Source of the DNA: an uncultured Bacteroides sp.
Lineage (GTDB): Bacteria > Bacteroidota > Bacteroidia > Bacteroidales > Bacteroidaceae
Assembly (NCBI GenBank): GCA_949300425.1
Contig: CASGED010000015.1
Coordinates: 1 to 64,000 of the forward strand
Length of the DNA stretch: 64,000 nucleotides
Direction of reading: 5' to 3'
This document shows positions 26,531-35,847 of the stretch, piece after piece; position 1 is the stretch's first letter, and every line of letters begins with the position of its first letter. Both the position numbers and the translations under genes were made by a program. The notes beneath the pieces were generated by a model. The model was given only the letters and a program-made list of their open reading frames with translations. It had not been told where the DNA came from and ran no database searches.

Positions 26531-27652
26531 ATGAAACTTTTTGACGTATATCCCTTATTCGACATCAACATCGTGCGGGGCAAAGGCTGCCACGTATGGG
26601 ACGACAAAGGCACGGAGTACCTCGACCTCTACGGAGGCCATGCCGTCATCTCCATCGGCCATGCCCATCCGCACTATGTGGAAATGATAAGCAAGCAAGT
26701 AGCCACTTTGGGCTTCTACTCCAATTCAGTGATTAACAAGCTCCAGCAACAACTGGCCGAACGCCTGGGCAAGGTCTGCGGTTATGACGACTATCAGCTC
26801 TTCCTCATCAACAGCGGTGCGGAAGCCAACGAGAACGCCTTGAAACTGGCCTCCTTCCACAACGGACGGACACGCATCGTCAGCTTCGCCAAAGCCTTCC
26901 ACGGACGTACCTCGCTGGCGGTGGAAGTGACGGACAATCCGAAGATTATCGCGCCCGTCAACGCCAACCAGCACGTCACTTACCTGCCTTTGAACGACAT
27001 CGAAGCTATGCAGACAGAACTTCTCAAAGGCGATGTATGTGCCGTCATCATCGAAGGCATCCAGGGCGTAGGCGGCATCCAGGTGCCCGACACGGCATTC
27101 ATGCAAGCATTGCGTGAGGAGTGTACGCAGACGGGCACCGTCCTTATCCTCGACGAGATACAGAGCGGATATGGCCGCAGCGGCAAGTTCTTCGCCCACC
27201 AATACACCGGCATCCGTCCGGACATGATTACCGTGGCAAAAGGCATCGGCAACGGTTTCCCCATGGGTGCCGTGCTCATCAGCCCGGAGTTCAAGCCCGT
27301 CTACGGTCAGCTGGGAACTACGTTCGGTGGCAATCACCTGGCCTGCGCGGCAGCTTTGGCTGTGCTGGACGTCATCGAAGGCGAGAGCCTCATTGAGAAT
27401 GCCGCACAGGTCGGCGCACACCTTTTGGAGGAACTGAAGAAGCTGCCTCAGATAAAGGACGTGCGTGGCCGGGGCCTGATGATAGGCATGGAGTTCGAGC
27501 AGCCCATCAAGGAATTGCGTTCGCGCCTGCTGCACGAGCAGAAGGTCTTCACGGGTGTCAGCGGCACGAACGTCATCCGCCTGCTTCCGCCGCTGTGCCT
27601 GACGATGGACGAGGCGGACTTGTTCTTGGAAAGGTTTGGGAAGGTGATGTAA
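26531..27652 (+). CDS. argD: N-acylornithine aminotransferase
   Basis: A 373-aa class III PLP aminotransferase that turns the acyl-glutamate semialdehyde into N-acylornithine. The PLP lysine is K237 in MITVAKGIGNG. LDEIQSGYGRSGKFFA (PLP-binding Asp, about 210-225) and the N-terminal GGHAVISIGHAHP are present. It is the last gene of the arg operon, followed by a strong terminator. It may rely on its own expression signals because the GIY-YIG cassette and microrepeat now separate it from argC by over 500 nt. Confidence 0.95.
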   Translation: MKLFDVYPLFDINIVRGKGCHVWDDKGTEYLDLYGGHAVISIGHAHPHYVEMISKQVATLGFYSNSVINKLQQQLAERLGKVCGYDDYQLFLINSGAEANENALKLASFHNGRTRIVSFAKAFHGRTSLAVEVTDNPKIIAPVNANQHVTYLPLNDIEAMQTELLKGDVCAVIIEGIQGVGGIQVPDTAFMQALREECTQTGTVLILDEIQSGYGRSGKFFAHQYTGIRPDMITVAKGIGNGFPMGAVLISPEFKPVYGQLGTTFGGNHLACAAALAVLDVIEGESLIENAAQVGAHLLEELKKLPQIKDVRGRGLMIGMEFEQPIKELRSRLLHEQKVFTGVSGTNVIRLLPPLCLTMDEADLFLERFGKVM

Positions 27653-27665
27653 CCTTTAATTGATA

Positions 27666-27706
27666 AAAGAGAAAGACTGGTGAAACATACCAGTCTTTTT
27701 CTTTAA
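27666..27706 (+). terminator. Rho-independent terminator of the arg operon
   Basis: A stem of about 16 bp, core AAAGACTGGT (27672-27681) / ACCAGTCTTT (27689-27698), with a 7-nt loop and T-rich tail TTTCTTT, 14 nt after argD. Confidence 0.9.
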
Positions 27707-27776
27707 TAAAGCTGTACTCTTTCCGTGTCGGTACGCCCAAAGAACAAAAAACTGAGCTGCACAAATTCAGGCATAA

Positions 27777-27808
27777 TTTGGGATAAATAAAAAAAAGTCG
27801 TACTTTTA
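27777..27808 (+). promoter_or_regulatory. HTCS promoter (-33/-7)
   Basis: TTTG at 27777-27780, 20 nt, then TACTTTTA at 27801-27808 (one mismatch to TAnnTTTG), 19 nt before the ATG. Confidence 0.6.
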
Positions 27809-27827
27809 CGCCCTAATCTTAATTCTA

Positions 27828-30800
27828 ATGAAAATTATTCATGTTTATACCATAAGCATTATAAGTATACTGCTCTTGCTTTTCCCGCAGTTTTCCTACG
27901 CTCAGTTTTTCAAAGCTATCGGAATGGAAGACGGACTGTCCAACCTTTCCGTGCTTTCTATTTATCAGGACACGTTGGGCAGAATGTGGTTTGGCACCAA
28001 CGAAGGCGTGAATATCTATGACGGCACGCGCATAGAGAAACATAAAGTCTATGAAGTGGGGGACGGAAACGCCCGCAAAACGGTGTTCATGGACGGACCG
28101 GTATACGAAATTGTGGGTGATGCCCATGGGGATGTTTTCATGAACGCAGGCAACGCGTTAATCAAGTACGACATCAAAGAAGAGAAATTGCAGGAAATCC
28201 GTGCGATGGGGGTAGGCACGATAAAAGTGCTGGACGGCGATTTGTGGTACACTGTCAAAGATTCCCTTTTCCGTTACACGAGATGCGAATATGGGGGGGG
28301 GCATGTCGATTCCCTCCATGCGTACAAACTTGGCACACCTGATATAACCGCATTGGTACGGGAGGACGGACGGTTATGGATAGGTACCGATAAAGGACTG
28401 TATTTGCAGGAAGGAACGGAGGTAAAGTGTGTGATTCCCGGAGCGGAAATCTACCGGCTTTTCCTCAGCAGCCGGGGAGAGTTGTGGATAGGTTCGCGAA
28501 TGGACGGGCTGTGGAAACGGGGAAGAGATGGGGTGATACGCAAGGAAAAGCAAGGCCCTCAAAGAGTAGCCAGTAATCAGATTCGTGACTTCGTAGAAGA
28601 CGACCGCCAATATATTTGGTTCGGTACTTTTGACGGGTTGTATATGTACAACCCTTATGCAGACGAGTATCGGGTGTATCGTCCCGATAAGTCTCCGGGA
28701 AGCATCACCCATCAGTCGGTTTTCTCGCTTTACCGTGACCGGCAGGGCACCATTTGGGCAGGCTCTTACTACGGAGGCATCAATTACTTTAACTGGAAGA
28801 AAGACATTTTTCAGTTCTATTCTTACGACATGTCCAACTCTTCGTGCCTGGACTTTCCTATTGTGGGGCAAATCCTGGAAGATAGCCGTCATAATTTGTG
28901 GATAGCGACGGATGGTGGCGGGCTCAATTACCTGCATCGGAAGAGCGGGCTGTTCACTTACTACACTACGGACGCTTCGGGGAACTCCATCCTGCATAAC
29001 AATGTGAAGTCCATTGCGTATGACGAGCAGCACGACCGTCTCTACATCGGCACCTACACAGGTGGTTTGAGCGTCTACGACAATAAGCGGGGCACGTTTT
29101 ACAATTACTTGCCCCATTACAGACAGACAGGGGAAGGCCCCGGCGATATTATTTTCAATCTTCAGTTCGTGGAAAACAGGCTTTACATCACCGCCAAGAA
29201 TGGTTTTTGGCGGCTTAATCCTGACACGCAGCAGTTTGAGATGTTAAATAAAAGCCGTAGTACTTTCCAGGTTTTCAGGGTCGACTCCCGCGGAATCCTG
29301 TGGGTGGCGGACAGCAAAAGGCTTTATCAGATGAAGGTTAGCGAGCCGGAGAAACTGAAGCGGATTCGATTGGGCGATTTAGAAGAGGTAAAAGTGACGG
29401 CTATTACGGAGGCGAAAGACGGCACGGTTTACATCACTACATTGGGTGAGGGCGTATTCGCTTACAGTGCCAAGGCCGGGGAATGGAAACATTTCACAGC
29501 AAAGGACAATTATCTGCTCAGCGACTTCTGTTACAATGTGGTGGAAACGCCCATGAACCACATTTTAGTTACCTGTGACGGCGGTTTCTCCATTTATTCG
29601 CCTTTCAATCAGTCTGTCTATTTTGTCACTTTGGGAGCTTATCCGGGGCGTATATCCGCAGTGGCTGAAGGTTGCGGGCTGTATGTCAGCGAGGACGATT
29701 TGGTTTATGTAGGCGGTGTGGATGGCATGATTTCGTTCAATGAGAAGGATTTGTATCAGCAGGATGACGACAATGCCGGCCTTTATTTTTCGACCCTTTA
29801 CGTGAATAATGTCAAGGTCGTTCCTCATGATGAACATCAGGTGTTACGGGAAGCCCTGCCTTTCGTCGACCATATCAGGCTGGCAAGTGGTCAGAACAAC
29901 CTGACGGTAGATTTCCGCAGTTCGGATTATGTGAAGCGTGATTTGAACATCCGTTACCAGTACAAGCTGGAAGGCTTTGATTCCGATTGGTTTTTCACCC
30001 AAGGTTCCAGCCTGGTATATACCAATTTGCGTCCGGGCGATTATGTACTGAAAGTGCGTGAGGCGGGCGATGCTCCTGCCGGAGTAGCACCTCGCGAAAT
30101 AGCCTTGGGCATCACCGTTGTCGCGCCTTGGTATGTGACGGGATGGGCTTTTTTGCTTTATTCCGTGGCATTGGCGAGTGTATTTTTCGTTTGGGGGCGT
30201 ATCCGCAGATCAAGGCGGTTGTTGGCGCTTTCGCTTCAGAAGGAAAAGGATGAAAAAGAACGGATTGCTGAAATCAACCGCGCCAAGTTGCGTTTCTTCA
30301 CCAACATCTCACACGAGTTCCGCACACCTTTGACACTTGTCATCGGCCAGTTAGATATCTTGTTGCAACAGGAACAGCTTTCATCGGTCGTCCGAAACCG
30401 CTTGCAGCGCGTCTATAAGAGTGCCATGAACCTGCTTTTCCTGATTACAGAGCTGTTGGATTTCCGCAAACAGGAGCAAGGTTTTTTAAAGCTGAAGGTG
30501 GAATGTCTGGACTTCGGAGGATTCGTGAAAGGTATCTACGACCAGTTTGCGGAGATTGCCCGCGAGAAGCAGATGACTTACACGTGGGACTACCCGGAGG
30601 AAGTCAAAGCATGGTTCGACCCGTTGCAGATGCAGAAAGTAGTGTTCAACATTCTGTCAAACGCCTTTAAGTACACGCCCCAAGGACATTCCATCCGCGT
30701 TTCCATAAAACGCGTTCATGAAGAAGTGGTGCTTTCCGTGGCGGACACGGGCTGTGGCATTCCGCAGGAAGCGCAGGCCAAGATCTTCGAACGCTTCTAT

Positions 30801-31871
30801 CAGGTGGACGAGACGTCGAAAGAAGGTGTTTTGGGAAGTGGCATCGGTTTGGCGCTGACGAAAGGCATTGTGGAAACGCACCATGGCAGTATTTCCGTAC
30901 AGAGCCGTCCAGGAGAAGGAAGCACGTTCAGTGTCCGTCTGAAGTTAGGAAACGCCCATTTCACGAAGGAAGAGTTGGAACACGGGCAAATGGGCGTACC
31001 CGATAACGGGTGGAGCCAATTGTGGACGGATTTGCCCGCGAAGTTGCCGACTGAAGGAGCATCTTGCCAGGAAAGCGAATACTCCGACGCTTCGGAATCC
31101 GACAAACCTACGATCTTAATAGTGGAAGATGATGAAGACATGGCCGAGATGTTGCAGACATTGTTTGCCACTTCATACAAAGTCTATCGGGCCGCTGACG
31201 GGAAGCAGGGATTCGAGATGGCTTGCGATTTGCATCCGGATCTGGTTCTTAGCGATGTCATGATGCCCGTCATGTCCGGCAAAGAGTTGTGCTATAAAAT
31301 CAAAAACTGTTTGGAGTTGGCCTATACGCCTGTGGTGCTGCTGACCGCACAGGTGTCGGAAGAAAATACGATGGAAGGCTACGTGTTCGGAGCGGACGAC
31401 TATGTGGCAAAGCCCTTCAACGCCAAGTTACTGTTGGTGCGTTGCGCCAATTTACTGAAAAACAAACGCCGGCTGTTGGAGGCATATAACAAACAGTCGG
31501 TGGATTCTTTGGTACAAAATGCCGGAAAAGACACGGTCGACGGGGAAGTCGTGCGGAAAGCGGCGCAAATCATCCGGCAACACATGGAGAATCCCGATTT
31601 TGGCATGAAACAGTTGGCGGATGAATTGCAAATGGGGCGTACCAAGATGTTTACTTGCCTGAAAGACGCCACCGGACTGACTCCGAATGAATTTGTCTTA
31701 AAAATCAAGTTGGAGGAAGGGTTGAGACTGCTGAAGGAACACCCGCAATATAACATTTCCGAGATATCCTATCGATTAGGGTTCTCTTCCCCCCGCTATT
31801 TCAGCCGTTGTTTCAAGGACTTTTATGGCGTGTCGCCCAAAACTTACCGCAAGAAAGACTTTGAGGAATAA
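27828..31871 (+). CDS. Hybrid two-component system sensor/regulator (HTCS)
   Basis: A 1347-aa inner-membrane one-protein signalling system of Bacteroides. In order: signal peptide (cleavage after about A25), a periplasmic pair of seven-bladed propellers from repeated Reg_prop units (about 30-680; WFGTNEGV, WIGTDKGL, WFGTFDGL, WIATDGGG), a Y_Y_Y domain (about 690-765), one TM segment (about 768-790), HisKA with phospho-acceptor H829 (ISHEFRTPL), HATPase (NILSNAFKYTP, VADTGCGIP), a receiver with D1143 (LSDVMMPVMSG), and a C-terminal AraC-type HTH (about 1245-1347). HTCS proteins sense oligosaccharides and activate PUL genes. Its nearest SusC is 15 kb away; see the shared operator finding for a possible target set. 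Confidence 0.95.
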   Translation: MKIIHVYTISIISILLLLFPQFSYAQFFKAIGMEDGLSNLSVLSIYQDTLGRMWFGTNEGVNIYDGTRIEKHKVYEVGDGNARKTVFMDGPVYEIVGDAHGDVFMNAGNALIKYDIKEEKLQEIRAMGVGTIKVLDGDLWYTVKDSLFRYTRCEYGGGHVDSLHAYKLGTPDITALVREDGRLWIGTDKGLYLQEGTEVKCVIPGAEIYRLFLSSRGELWIGSRMDGLWKRGRDGVIRKEKQGPQRVASNQIRDFVEDDRQYIWFGTFDGLYMYNPYADEYRVYRPDKSPGSITHQSVFSLYRDRQGTIWAGSYYGGINYFNWKKDIFQFYSYDMSNSSCLDFPIVGQILEDSRHNLWIATDGGGLNYLHRKSGLFTYYTTDASGNSILHNNVKSIAYDEQHDRLYIGTYTGGLSVYDNKRGTFYNYLPHYRQTGEGPGDIIFNLQFVENRLYITAKNGFWRLNPDTQQFEMLNKSRSTFQVFRVDSRGILWVADSKRLYQMKVSEPEKLKRIRLGDLEEVKVTAITEAKDGTVYITTLGEGVFAYSAKAGEWKHFTAKDNYLLSDFCYNVVETPMNHILVTCDGGFSIYSPFNQSVYFVTLGAYPGRISAVAEGCGLYVSEDDLVYVGGVDGMISFNEKDLYQQDDDNAGLYFSTLYVNNVKVVPHDEHQVLREALPFVDHIRLASGQNNLTVDFRSSDYVKRDLNIRYQYKLEGFDSDWFFTQGSSLVYTNLRPGDYVLKVREAGDAPAGVAPREIALGITVVAPWYVTGWAFLLYSVALASVFFVWGRIRRSRRLLALSLQKEKDEKERIAEINRAKLRFFTNISHEFRTPLTLVIGQLDILLQQEQLSSVVRNRLQRVYKSAMNLLFLITELLDFRKQEQGFLKLKVECLDFGGFVKGIYDQFAEIAREKQMTYTWDYPEEVKAWFDPLQMQKVVFNILSNAFKYTPQGHSIRVSIKRVHEEVVLSVADTGCGIPQEAQAKIFERFYQVDETSKEGVLGSGIGLALTKGIVETHHGSISVQSRPGEGSTFSVRLKLGNAHFTKEELEHGQMGVPDNGWSQLWTDLPAKLPTEGASCQESEYSDASESDKPTILIVEDDEDMAEMLQTLFATSYKVYRAADGKQGFEMACDLHPDLVLSDVMMPVMSGKELCYKIKNCLELAYTPVVLLTAQVSEENTMEGYVFGADDYVAKPFNAKLLLVRCANLLKNKRRLLEAYNKQSVDSLVQNAGKDTVDGEVVRKAAQIIRQHMENPDFGMKQLADELQMGRTKMFTCLKDATGLTPNEFVLKIKLEEGLRLLKEHPQYNISEISYRLGFSSPRYFSRCFKDFYGVSPKTYRKKDFEE

Positions 31872-31880
31872 GGCGTGCGT

Positions 31881-32318
31881 TTACATTCGTTCCAACTGAT
31901 ACAGGTTGCCCGCGTCCGTCCGCTTCGTGACGCCGGTTATCCGATATAATGCGTTCTCCTCATCCGGTTTCAGCAGAAAGCGGAAAGCGGATGAGGGCAC
32001 GTATGTCTTGTCCGCGTCTATCCACTCGCTCTGTTTATCGTCGGATAGTATCAATAGGGAGTCACGCTGCTCCGCGGGAGCGGATATGAGGCTCTTTTCC
32101 CCGTTCCCGTTTTCTTTCACGAACAGGAAGTAGCGGTATTGGTTCTTGCCATACAGGGAGTCTATCGGTGCAAAGCCGAAACTTACACGGTCGCTTTGCC
32201 GTGTGATGCGCTTGGCTAATCCTATCCAGCTTTCTGCCATCCGGTCTTTGGGGCAGAAGAAAACGATGCCCGCCAAAAGCAACAGGCAGGCCAATATGAT
32301 TCCATGTTTCTTTTTCAT
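31881..32318 (-). CDS. Hypothetical membrane-anchored protein
   Basis: A 145-aa protein with one N-terminal hydrophobic segment (about 5-22) ending in FFCPKDR, then a soluble, probably periplasmic domain with no family I recognise. The start at 32318 was preferred over an upstream one at 32351 because a -7 box (TATATTTG) covers that position. It converges on the HTCS gene with a 9-nt gap, so it is not in its operon. No function is assigned. Confidence 0.55.
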   Translation of the reverse strand: MKKKHGIILACLLLLAGIVFFCPKDRMAESWIGLAKRITRQSDRVSFGFAPIDSLYGKNQYRYFLFVKENGNGEKSLISAPAEQRDSLLILSDDKQSEWIDADKTYVPSSAFRFLLKPDEENALYRITGVTKRTDAGNLYQLERM

Positions 32319-32730
32319 GGTGAAAAATTTACTATTTACTTCCCTCTGCAAATATAAGTATACCTTTTAAATCTGGGTAATATTTTATTCAAAAAAAAAA
32401 AATAAGCACATAAATACTCTGCTGTTTGCTGAACGAAAATGTGGTATAACACAATCTGGTAAAGCCGATTGAAAAGTCCCGTTCATGTGGGTAGATGTTA
32501 CCCGGATTCAAAGGAATTGGATACTTGCCAAAGTAAGTAAGCTAAAATGGCAAAGTAAGCAAGCAGCCTTGGGGCTTGGGTAGCTCATATTTTTCATCTT
32601 TCATAGTACGCTATTCAAGTGAATTTACTATTTTTGCATTCATGGTAAAGTTTACAGCCGTAAAGTTTGCGGGGCGTAAAGGGAATGAATATTCGATTGC
32701 GGGTAATGCATAAACGTTAAGTTAGGAAAG
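32319..32730. other. Intergenic region upstream of the ATPase gene
   Basis: No gene is seen in these 412 bp. It holds the minus -7 box of the hypothetical gene (CAAATATA at 32349-32356), a two-copy 22-bp repeat (32527-32570) and TATTTTTG at 32629-32636, the likely -7 box of the ATPase gene 95 nt before its ATG. Confidence 0.5.
32527..32570. repeat. 22-bp direct repeat, 2 copies
   Basis: GCCAAAGTAAGTAAGC at 32527 and GGCAAAGTAAGCAAGC at 32549 are 22 nt apart. The reverse complement of the first (GCTTACTTACTTTG) recurs as a unit of the array at 35649-35736. Confidence 0.75.
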
Positions 32731-33852
32731 ATGAAGTTCTACAACAGGGAAAAAGAACTTGCCGCATTGGAAAAGGTTCGCCAGACGGCGTTTTCCAATC
32801 ATTCGCAAATGACGGTGCTGACAGGCAGGCGGCGAATTGGGAAAACAAGCCTGATTTTCAAAAGCTGCGAAGGAACGCCGACCGTTTACTTGTTTGTCAG
32901 CCGGAGCAATGAAGCCGACCTCTGCATGCGCTTCACCTCCGAAGTACGCCAGTCATTGGATGTTTATGTGCCGGACTTTACAAGTTTCAGCGGAATGTTC
33001 CGCTTCCTGATGGATTTGGGAAAGCGGATGCAATTCAATCTGCTCATCGATGAATTTCAGGATTTCTTTTACATCAATCCGGAAATATACAGCCTGATGC
33101 AGGACACGTGGGACCGGTATCGCAAGGAAAGTCATGTGAACCGGATTGTCAGCGGCTCGGTCTATACGCTTATGAACCGGATTTTCAGGGATGCGAAAGA
33201 ACCTTTGTATGGTCGTGCGGACAGCATCATGAAGCTATTCCCCTTCACGACTCCCGTGCTGAAAGAAATACTGGCGGGCCATAAACCCGCCTATACAAAG
33301 GATGACCTGCTGGCACTCTATACGTTTACCGGCGGTGTCCCCAAATATGTTGAGCAATTCATGGATAACGGTTGTACGGACATGGAAAGCATGGTCGATT
33401 TCATGTTGCAGCCGGAATCCTCCTTCCTCACCGAAGGTCAGGCGTTGCTGATACAGGAGTTTGGCAAGAAATACGGAAACTATTTCTCCATACTTTCCGC
33501 CATAGCCAACGGCAGGAATACATTGCCGGAAATGAAGGTCGCTATGGGCGGCATCAGCTTAGGAGGGCAACTGAAGAGGTTGGAGGAAGATTATAACTTG
33601 GTGAAGAAAAAACGCCCGATACTTTCCAAAGAGAATTCGCAGTCCGTCCGTTATGAGATTTCTGATTTGTTTTTGCGGTTCTGGTTCCGCTATTTCATCA
33701 AGTACCAGAGTTACATTGAGATACAGAACTACGAGCGGCTGGCGAACATCATAAAGGATGATTATCCCACTTTTTCCGGTCTTGCATTGAAAATGTACTT
33801 CTGCCAGCAAGAAAAGGTAATGCGGAAAGTTATACCTTACTTAAACTCATAA
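32731..33852 (+). CDS. AAA+ ATPase (DUF234-type), 3'-truncated
   Basis: A 373-aa P-loop ATPase of the archaeal-ATPase/DUF234 group. Walker A is GRRRIGKTS (K38), Walker B is LLIDEFQD (about 106-113), and there is an arginine-rich sensor region and a winged-helix segment (about 270-330). Full-length relatives continue after FSGLALE..F with a DUF234 nuclease-like domain. Here the frame breaks off right after FSGLALKMYF and ends in a short unrelated tail. The stop overlaps the convergent propeller gene by 16 nt, which suggests that a deletion or insertion joined the two. The function of intact members is unknown. This copy is probably degenerate. Confidence 0.75.
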   Translation: MKFYNREKELAALEKVRQTAFSNHSQMTVLTGRRRIGKTSLIFKSCEGTPTVYLFVSRSNEADLCMRFTSEVRQSLDVYVPDFTSFSGMFRFLMDLGKRMQFNLLIDEFQDFFYINPEIYSLMQDTWDRYRKESHVNRIVSGSVYTLMNRIFRDAKEPLYGRADSIMKLFPFTTPVLKEILAGHKPAYTKDDLLALYTFTGGVPKYVEQFMDNGCTDMESMVDFMLQPESSFLTEGQALLIQEFGKKYGNYFSILSAIANGRNTLPEMKVAMGGISLGGQLKRLEEDYNLVKKKRPILSKENSQSVRYEISDLFLRFWFRYFIKYQSYIEIQNYERLANIIKDDYPTFSGLALKMYFCQQEKVMRKVIPYLNS

Positions 33853-35063
33853 TAGCAAATCATTGGATTGGTATCTTCGTTCGTTTGCTTTAGTAATTCT
33901 TTGTTTTCTACTTTGTCGGACAAATATCCTTCTTGTAGGAAAAATTTCAGTTCACTTAGTTGCTCGTTTCGGTAGCAATAGTAAACTCCGGTGCTGTCCG
34001 CACCTAAGAAACCGGGCAAGGTACGGTTGAGAGAAACGTTTTTTGAGAACAAAATATCGTTACGGCTCTTTTTCGATTGGCGAACCTGCCCGTTTCGCAG
34101 GTTGTATTGCAGTCGCGCACCAACCTTTCTGTTGCATTGAAAATATAAATTGTCCTTATGGATAAAGAATTGTGAGAATCCGAAAGATTTGTTGCTTTTG
34201 TAAAGGCTCACAATTAGTTGGGCAATATTTCTGCCGCGCACCTGTATGTCGGAGTTCTTATAAATCTCCGGTATGTCCTCTTTTTGAATAATTTGTTTCC
34301 CCTTTAGGGCGAAAGCGGGATGCACTTCCCCATTCTTGATGGATAGGACGGTATCCATGAGTGGTGCGCAAAACCAAGTTTCGTTTGTACTTATGGGGGT
34401 GAGGCATTGGCTTGCATTGGTTAACGCATCTTTCCAACCTTTGTTATAGATTTCCGCATCATACAAGTGCACGGTGATTTTTCCGGACTTTAAGTCGATT
34501 TGATGTAACAGGTAATAGGGCTTCTCCTTTTCTATGGCTTGTGACTGGTAGGCGAATAAAGACTGCCCACTATGGCAAATGAAATCAAAAGGACAGTCTC
34601 CCCGAATAGAGAGGTCTCTTTTGAACGCTCCGGAATGTAGCTCGTAGGTTAAAATCTTCTTTTTGTACCGGTCATAAATATACAGTTCCTCGTCTTGGGG
34701 ATTGAGGGTGAAGTCGGTACAGTTGACGTATTCGCCGGGTGCCGGGCCGTGGTTGCCGTATTGGCGGATGAAAGTCCCGTCTTTCCGATAGGCATATACC
34801 CCTTGGCCTTTCCGGTCTAAGATAAGGAGTGTATCTTTGTGCAGAAGCATCTTGTCTATATTCGCCAACAATGTTTCCGTGTTGTCTAAAATGATAAAAC
34901 GGACGGATTGGAAAAGTTCCGAGTAGTTGAAGTCGGAAACGCATGCGCTATCCAAGTTGATTGTAGGCACATTTGTTTCCGCTTTTGTATCTTTGGCTTC
35001 ATGACATCCTGTCAAGAAGGTGCTCAACAAAGTTAAAAAGAGAAATATCTTTCTTATATTCAT
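33837..35063 (-). CDS. 6-bladed beta-propeller lipoprotein
   Basis: A 408-aa surface or periplasmic lipoprotein. The lipobox is LLSTFLTGC (C20). Propeller-type repeats follow (DTLLILDRKGQGVYAYRKDGTFIRQYG, DEELYIYDRYKKKILTY), and it ends in the family-typical NPMICYYEFK. The family (6-bladed beta-propeller, often annotated DUF4934/5128) is very common in Bacteroidales and of unknown function, often beside NVEALA peptides. It is the second gene of a two-gene minus operon, 30 nt after the 2-TM protein. One of five such genes in the window. Confidence 0.85.
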   Translation of the reverse strand: MNIRKIFLFLTLLSTFLTGCHEAKDTKAETNVPTINLDSACVSDFNYSELFQSVRFIILDNTETLLANIDKMLLHKDTLLILDRKGQGVYAYRKDGTFIRQYGNHGPAPGEYVNCTDFTLNPQDEELYIYDRYKKKILTYELHSGAFKRDLSIRGDCPFDFICHSGQSLFAYQSQAIEKEKPYYLLHQIDLKSGKITVHLYDAEIYNKGWKDALTNASQCLTPISTNETWFCAPLMDTVLSIKNGEVHPAFALKGKQIIQKEDIPEIYKNSDIQVRGRNIAQLIVSLYKSNKSFGFSQFFIHKDNLYFQCNRKVGARLQYNLRNGQVRQSKKSRNDILFSKNVSLNRTLPGFLGADSTGVYYCYRNEQLSELKFFLQEGYLSDKVENKELLKQTNEDTNPMICYYEFK

Positions 35064-35093
35064 TGCATTTTGATTTGATATTCTACGAGGATT

Positions 35094-35372
35094 TTATAAA
35101 GAAGTGAACCAGCAGGTGATTGTACACCACCCTTCATAGAGGTACTTCCCTATAAGAATTCTTCTTTCCGGGTATCCTAATTCCTGTATTACCATATCAT
35201 AAGCTGAGAGTAAAAGCAGAAGAATTAATAATACCTGCAATATAATGAGGATGGTAAGTCTTATGTAGGCACGTTTCTTGTGAAAAATCCGATAGGCTTT
35301 AATCATGGAATGGGTGGTTATATAAACCGCTATTAATATGACAAGGACATAAACAATGGCTATTGTACTCAT
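35094..35372 (-). CDS. Small two-TM membrane protein
   Basis: A 92-aa protein with two hydrophobic segments (about 3-22 and 38-62) and a short C-terminal tail with two cysteines. I do not recognise a family. It is the first gene after the operator at 35474-35525 and is followed by a propeller lipoprotein gene, so it is likely a partner of that protein. It holds the position that NVEALA peptide genes often take before propeller genes, but no NVEALA-like motif is seen. Confidence 0.6.
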   Translation of the reverse strand: MSTIAIVYVLVILIAVYITTHSMIKAYRIFHKKRAYIRLTILIILQVLLILLLLLSAYDMVIQELGYPERRILIGKYLYEGWCTITCWFTSL

Positions 35373-35421
35373 TTTATGAACAACTGTTTATTATAAAGTT
35401 TATATTCACGTTTGCTGTCTG

Positions 35422-35429
35422 CAAATGAA
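35422..35429 (-). promoter_or_regulatory. -7-like box of the 2-TM/propeller operon
   Basis: Minus strand TTCATTTG, 47 nt downstream of the shared operator and 49 nt before the ATG. The same TTCATTTG stands at the same place before the Wzy operon. Confidence 0.6.
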
Positions 35430-35473
35430 TCCTTTTTTATTTTTATAAGCAAATTTCTTAGCGGAAAATATGT

Positions 35474-35525
35474 GCCAAAATCGTCCGGCGGACGATTTGT
35501 GCACCTCTTTGTACGATTTTACACG
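35474..35525 (-). promoter_or_regulatory. Shared operator, copy 1 (2-TM/propeller operon)
   Basis: Read on the minus strand: CGTGTAAAATCGT, then GTGCACAAATCGTC, then CGCCGGACGATTT. The two AAATCG cores are 21 nt apart, and the third half-site is inverted. It aligns with copies at 41001, 46938 and 58146. Homology to the copy at 41001 continues upstream to about 35580 (TTCATCC, CTTCTTAAG, TGTGAGGA). Confidence 0.8.
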
Positions 35526-35648
35526 AAAATTTCATCCCTGCTGACTCTTCTTAAGTTGTGAGGAGGCTTTCTTTTTCTATGATTCGATCCGGGTACCCCG
35601 ATTACAATAACGATTCTGTAGAAACATCTAAGGTCGATTTTTAGGTAT

Positions 35649-35736
35649 CCTTGCTGACTTTACCAAGACAGCTTACTTGTTTGGGCAAGACAGCTTACTT
35701 ACTTTGATAAGGTAGCTTGCTGACTTTTACAACCGA
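35649..35736. repeat. 22-bp tandem array, 4 copies
   Basis: Units start at 35649, 35671, 35693 and 35715. Core GCTTACTTACTTTG, usually followed by CAAGACA-like ends. The third unit is the reverse complement of the repeat at 32527. It lies in the 475-bp gap 35373-35847 together with the operator and the next array; no gene is seen in that gap. Confidence 0.85.
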
Positions 35737-35780
35737 CTTTTCGGACTGTAATAGATGAACGAAAGAAGGTGAAAGGCCGA

Positions 35781-35846
35781 ATGTTTCTAACCTTCCCCCT
35801 CTATGTTAGAAACATTCAGCCTCTATGTTAGTAACCTAAAGAACTG
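35781..35846. repeat. 22-bp tandem array, 3 copies, after a propeller gene
   Basis: Units start at 35781, 35803 and 35825 (ATGTTTCTAACC, ATGTTAGAAACATTC, ATGTTAGTAACC). The array touches the stop codon of the propeller gene ending at 35848. Its reverse complement aligns over about 60 bp with the array at 57945, which is also 3' of a propeller gene in the same transcriptional sense. Confidence 0.85.
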
Positions 35847-35847
35847 A

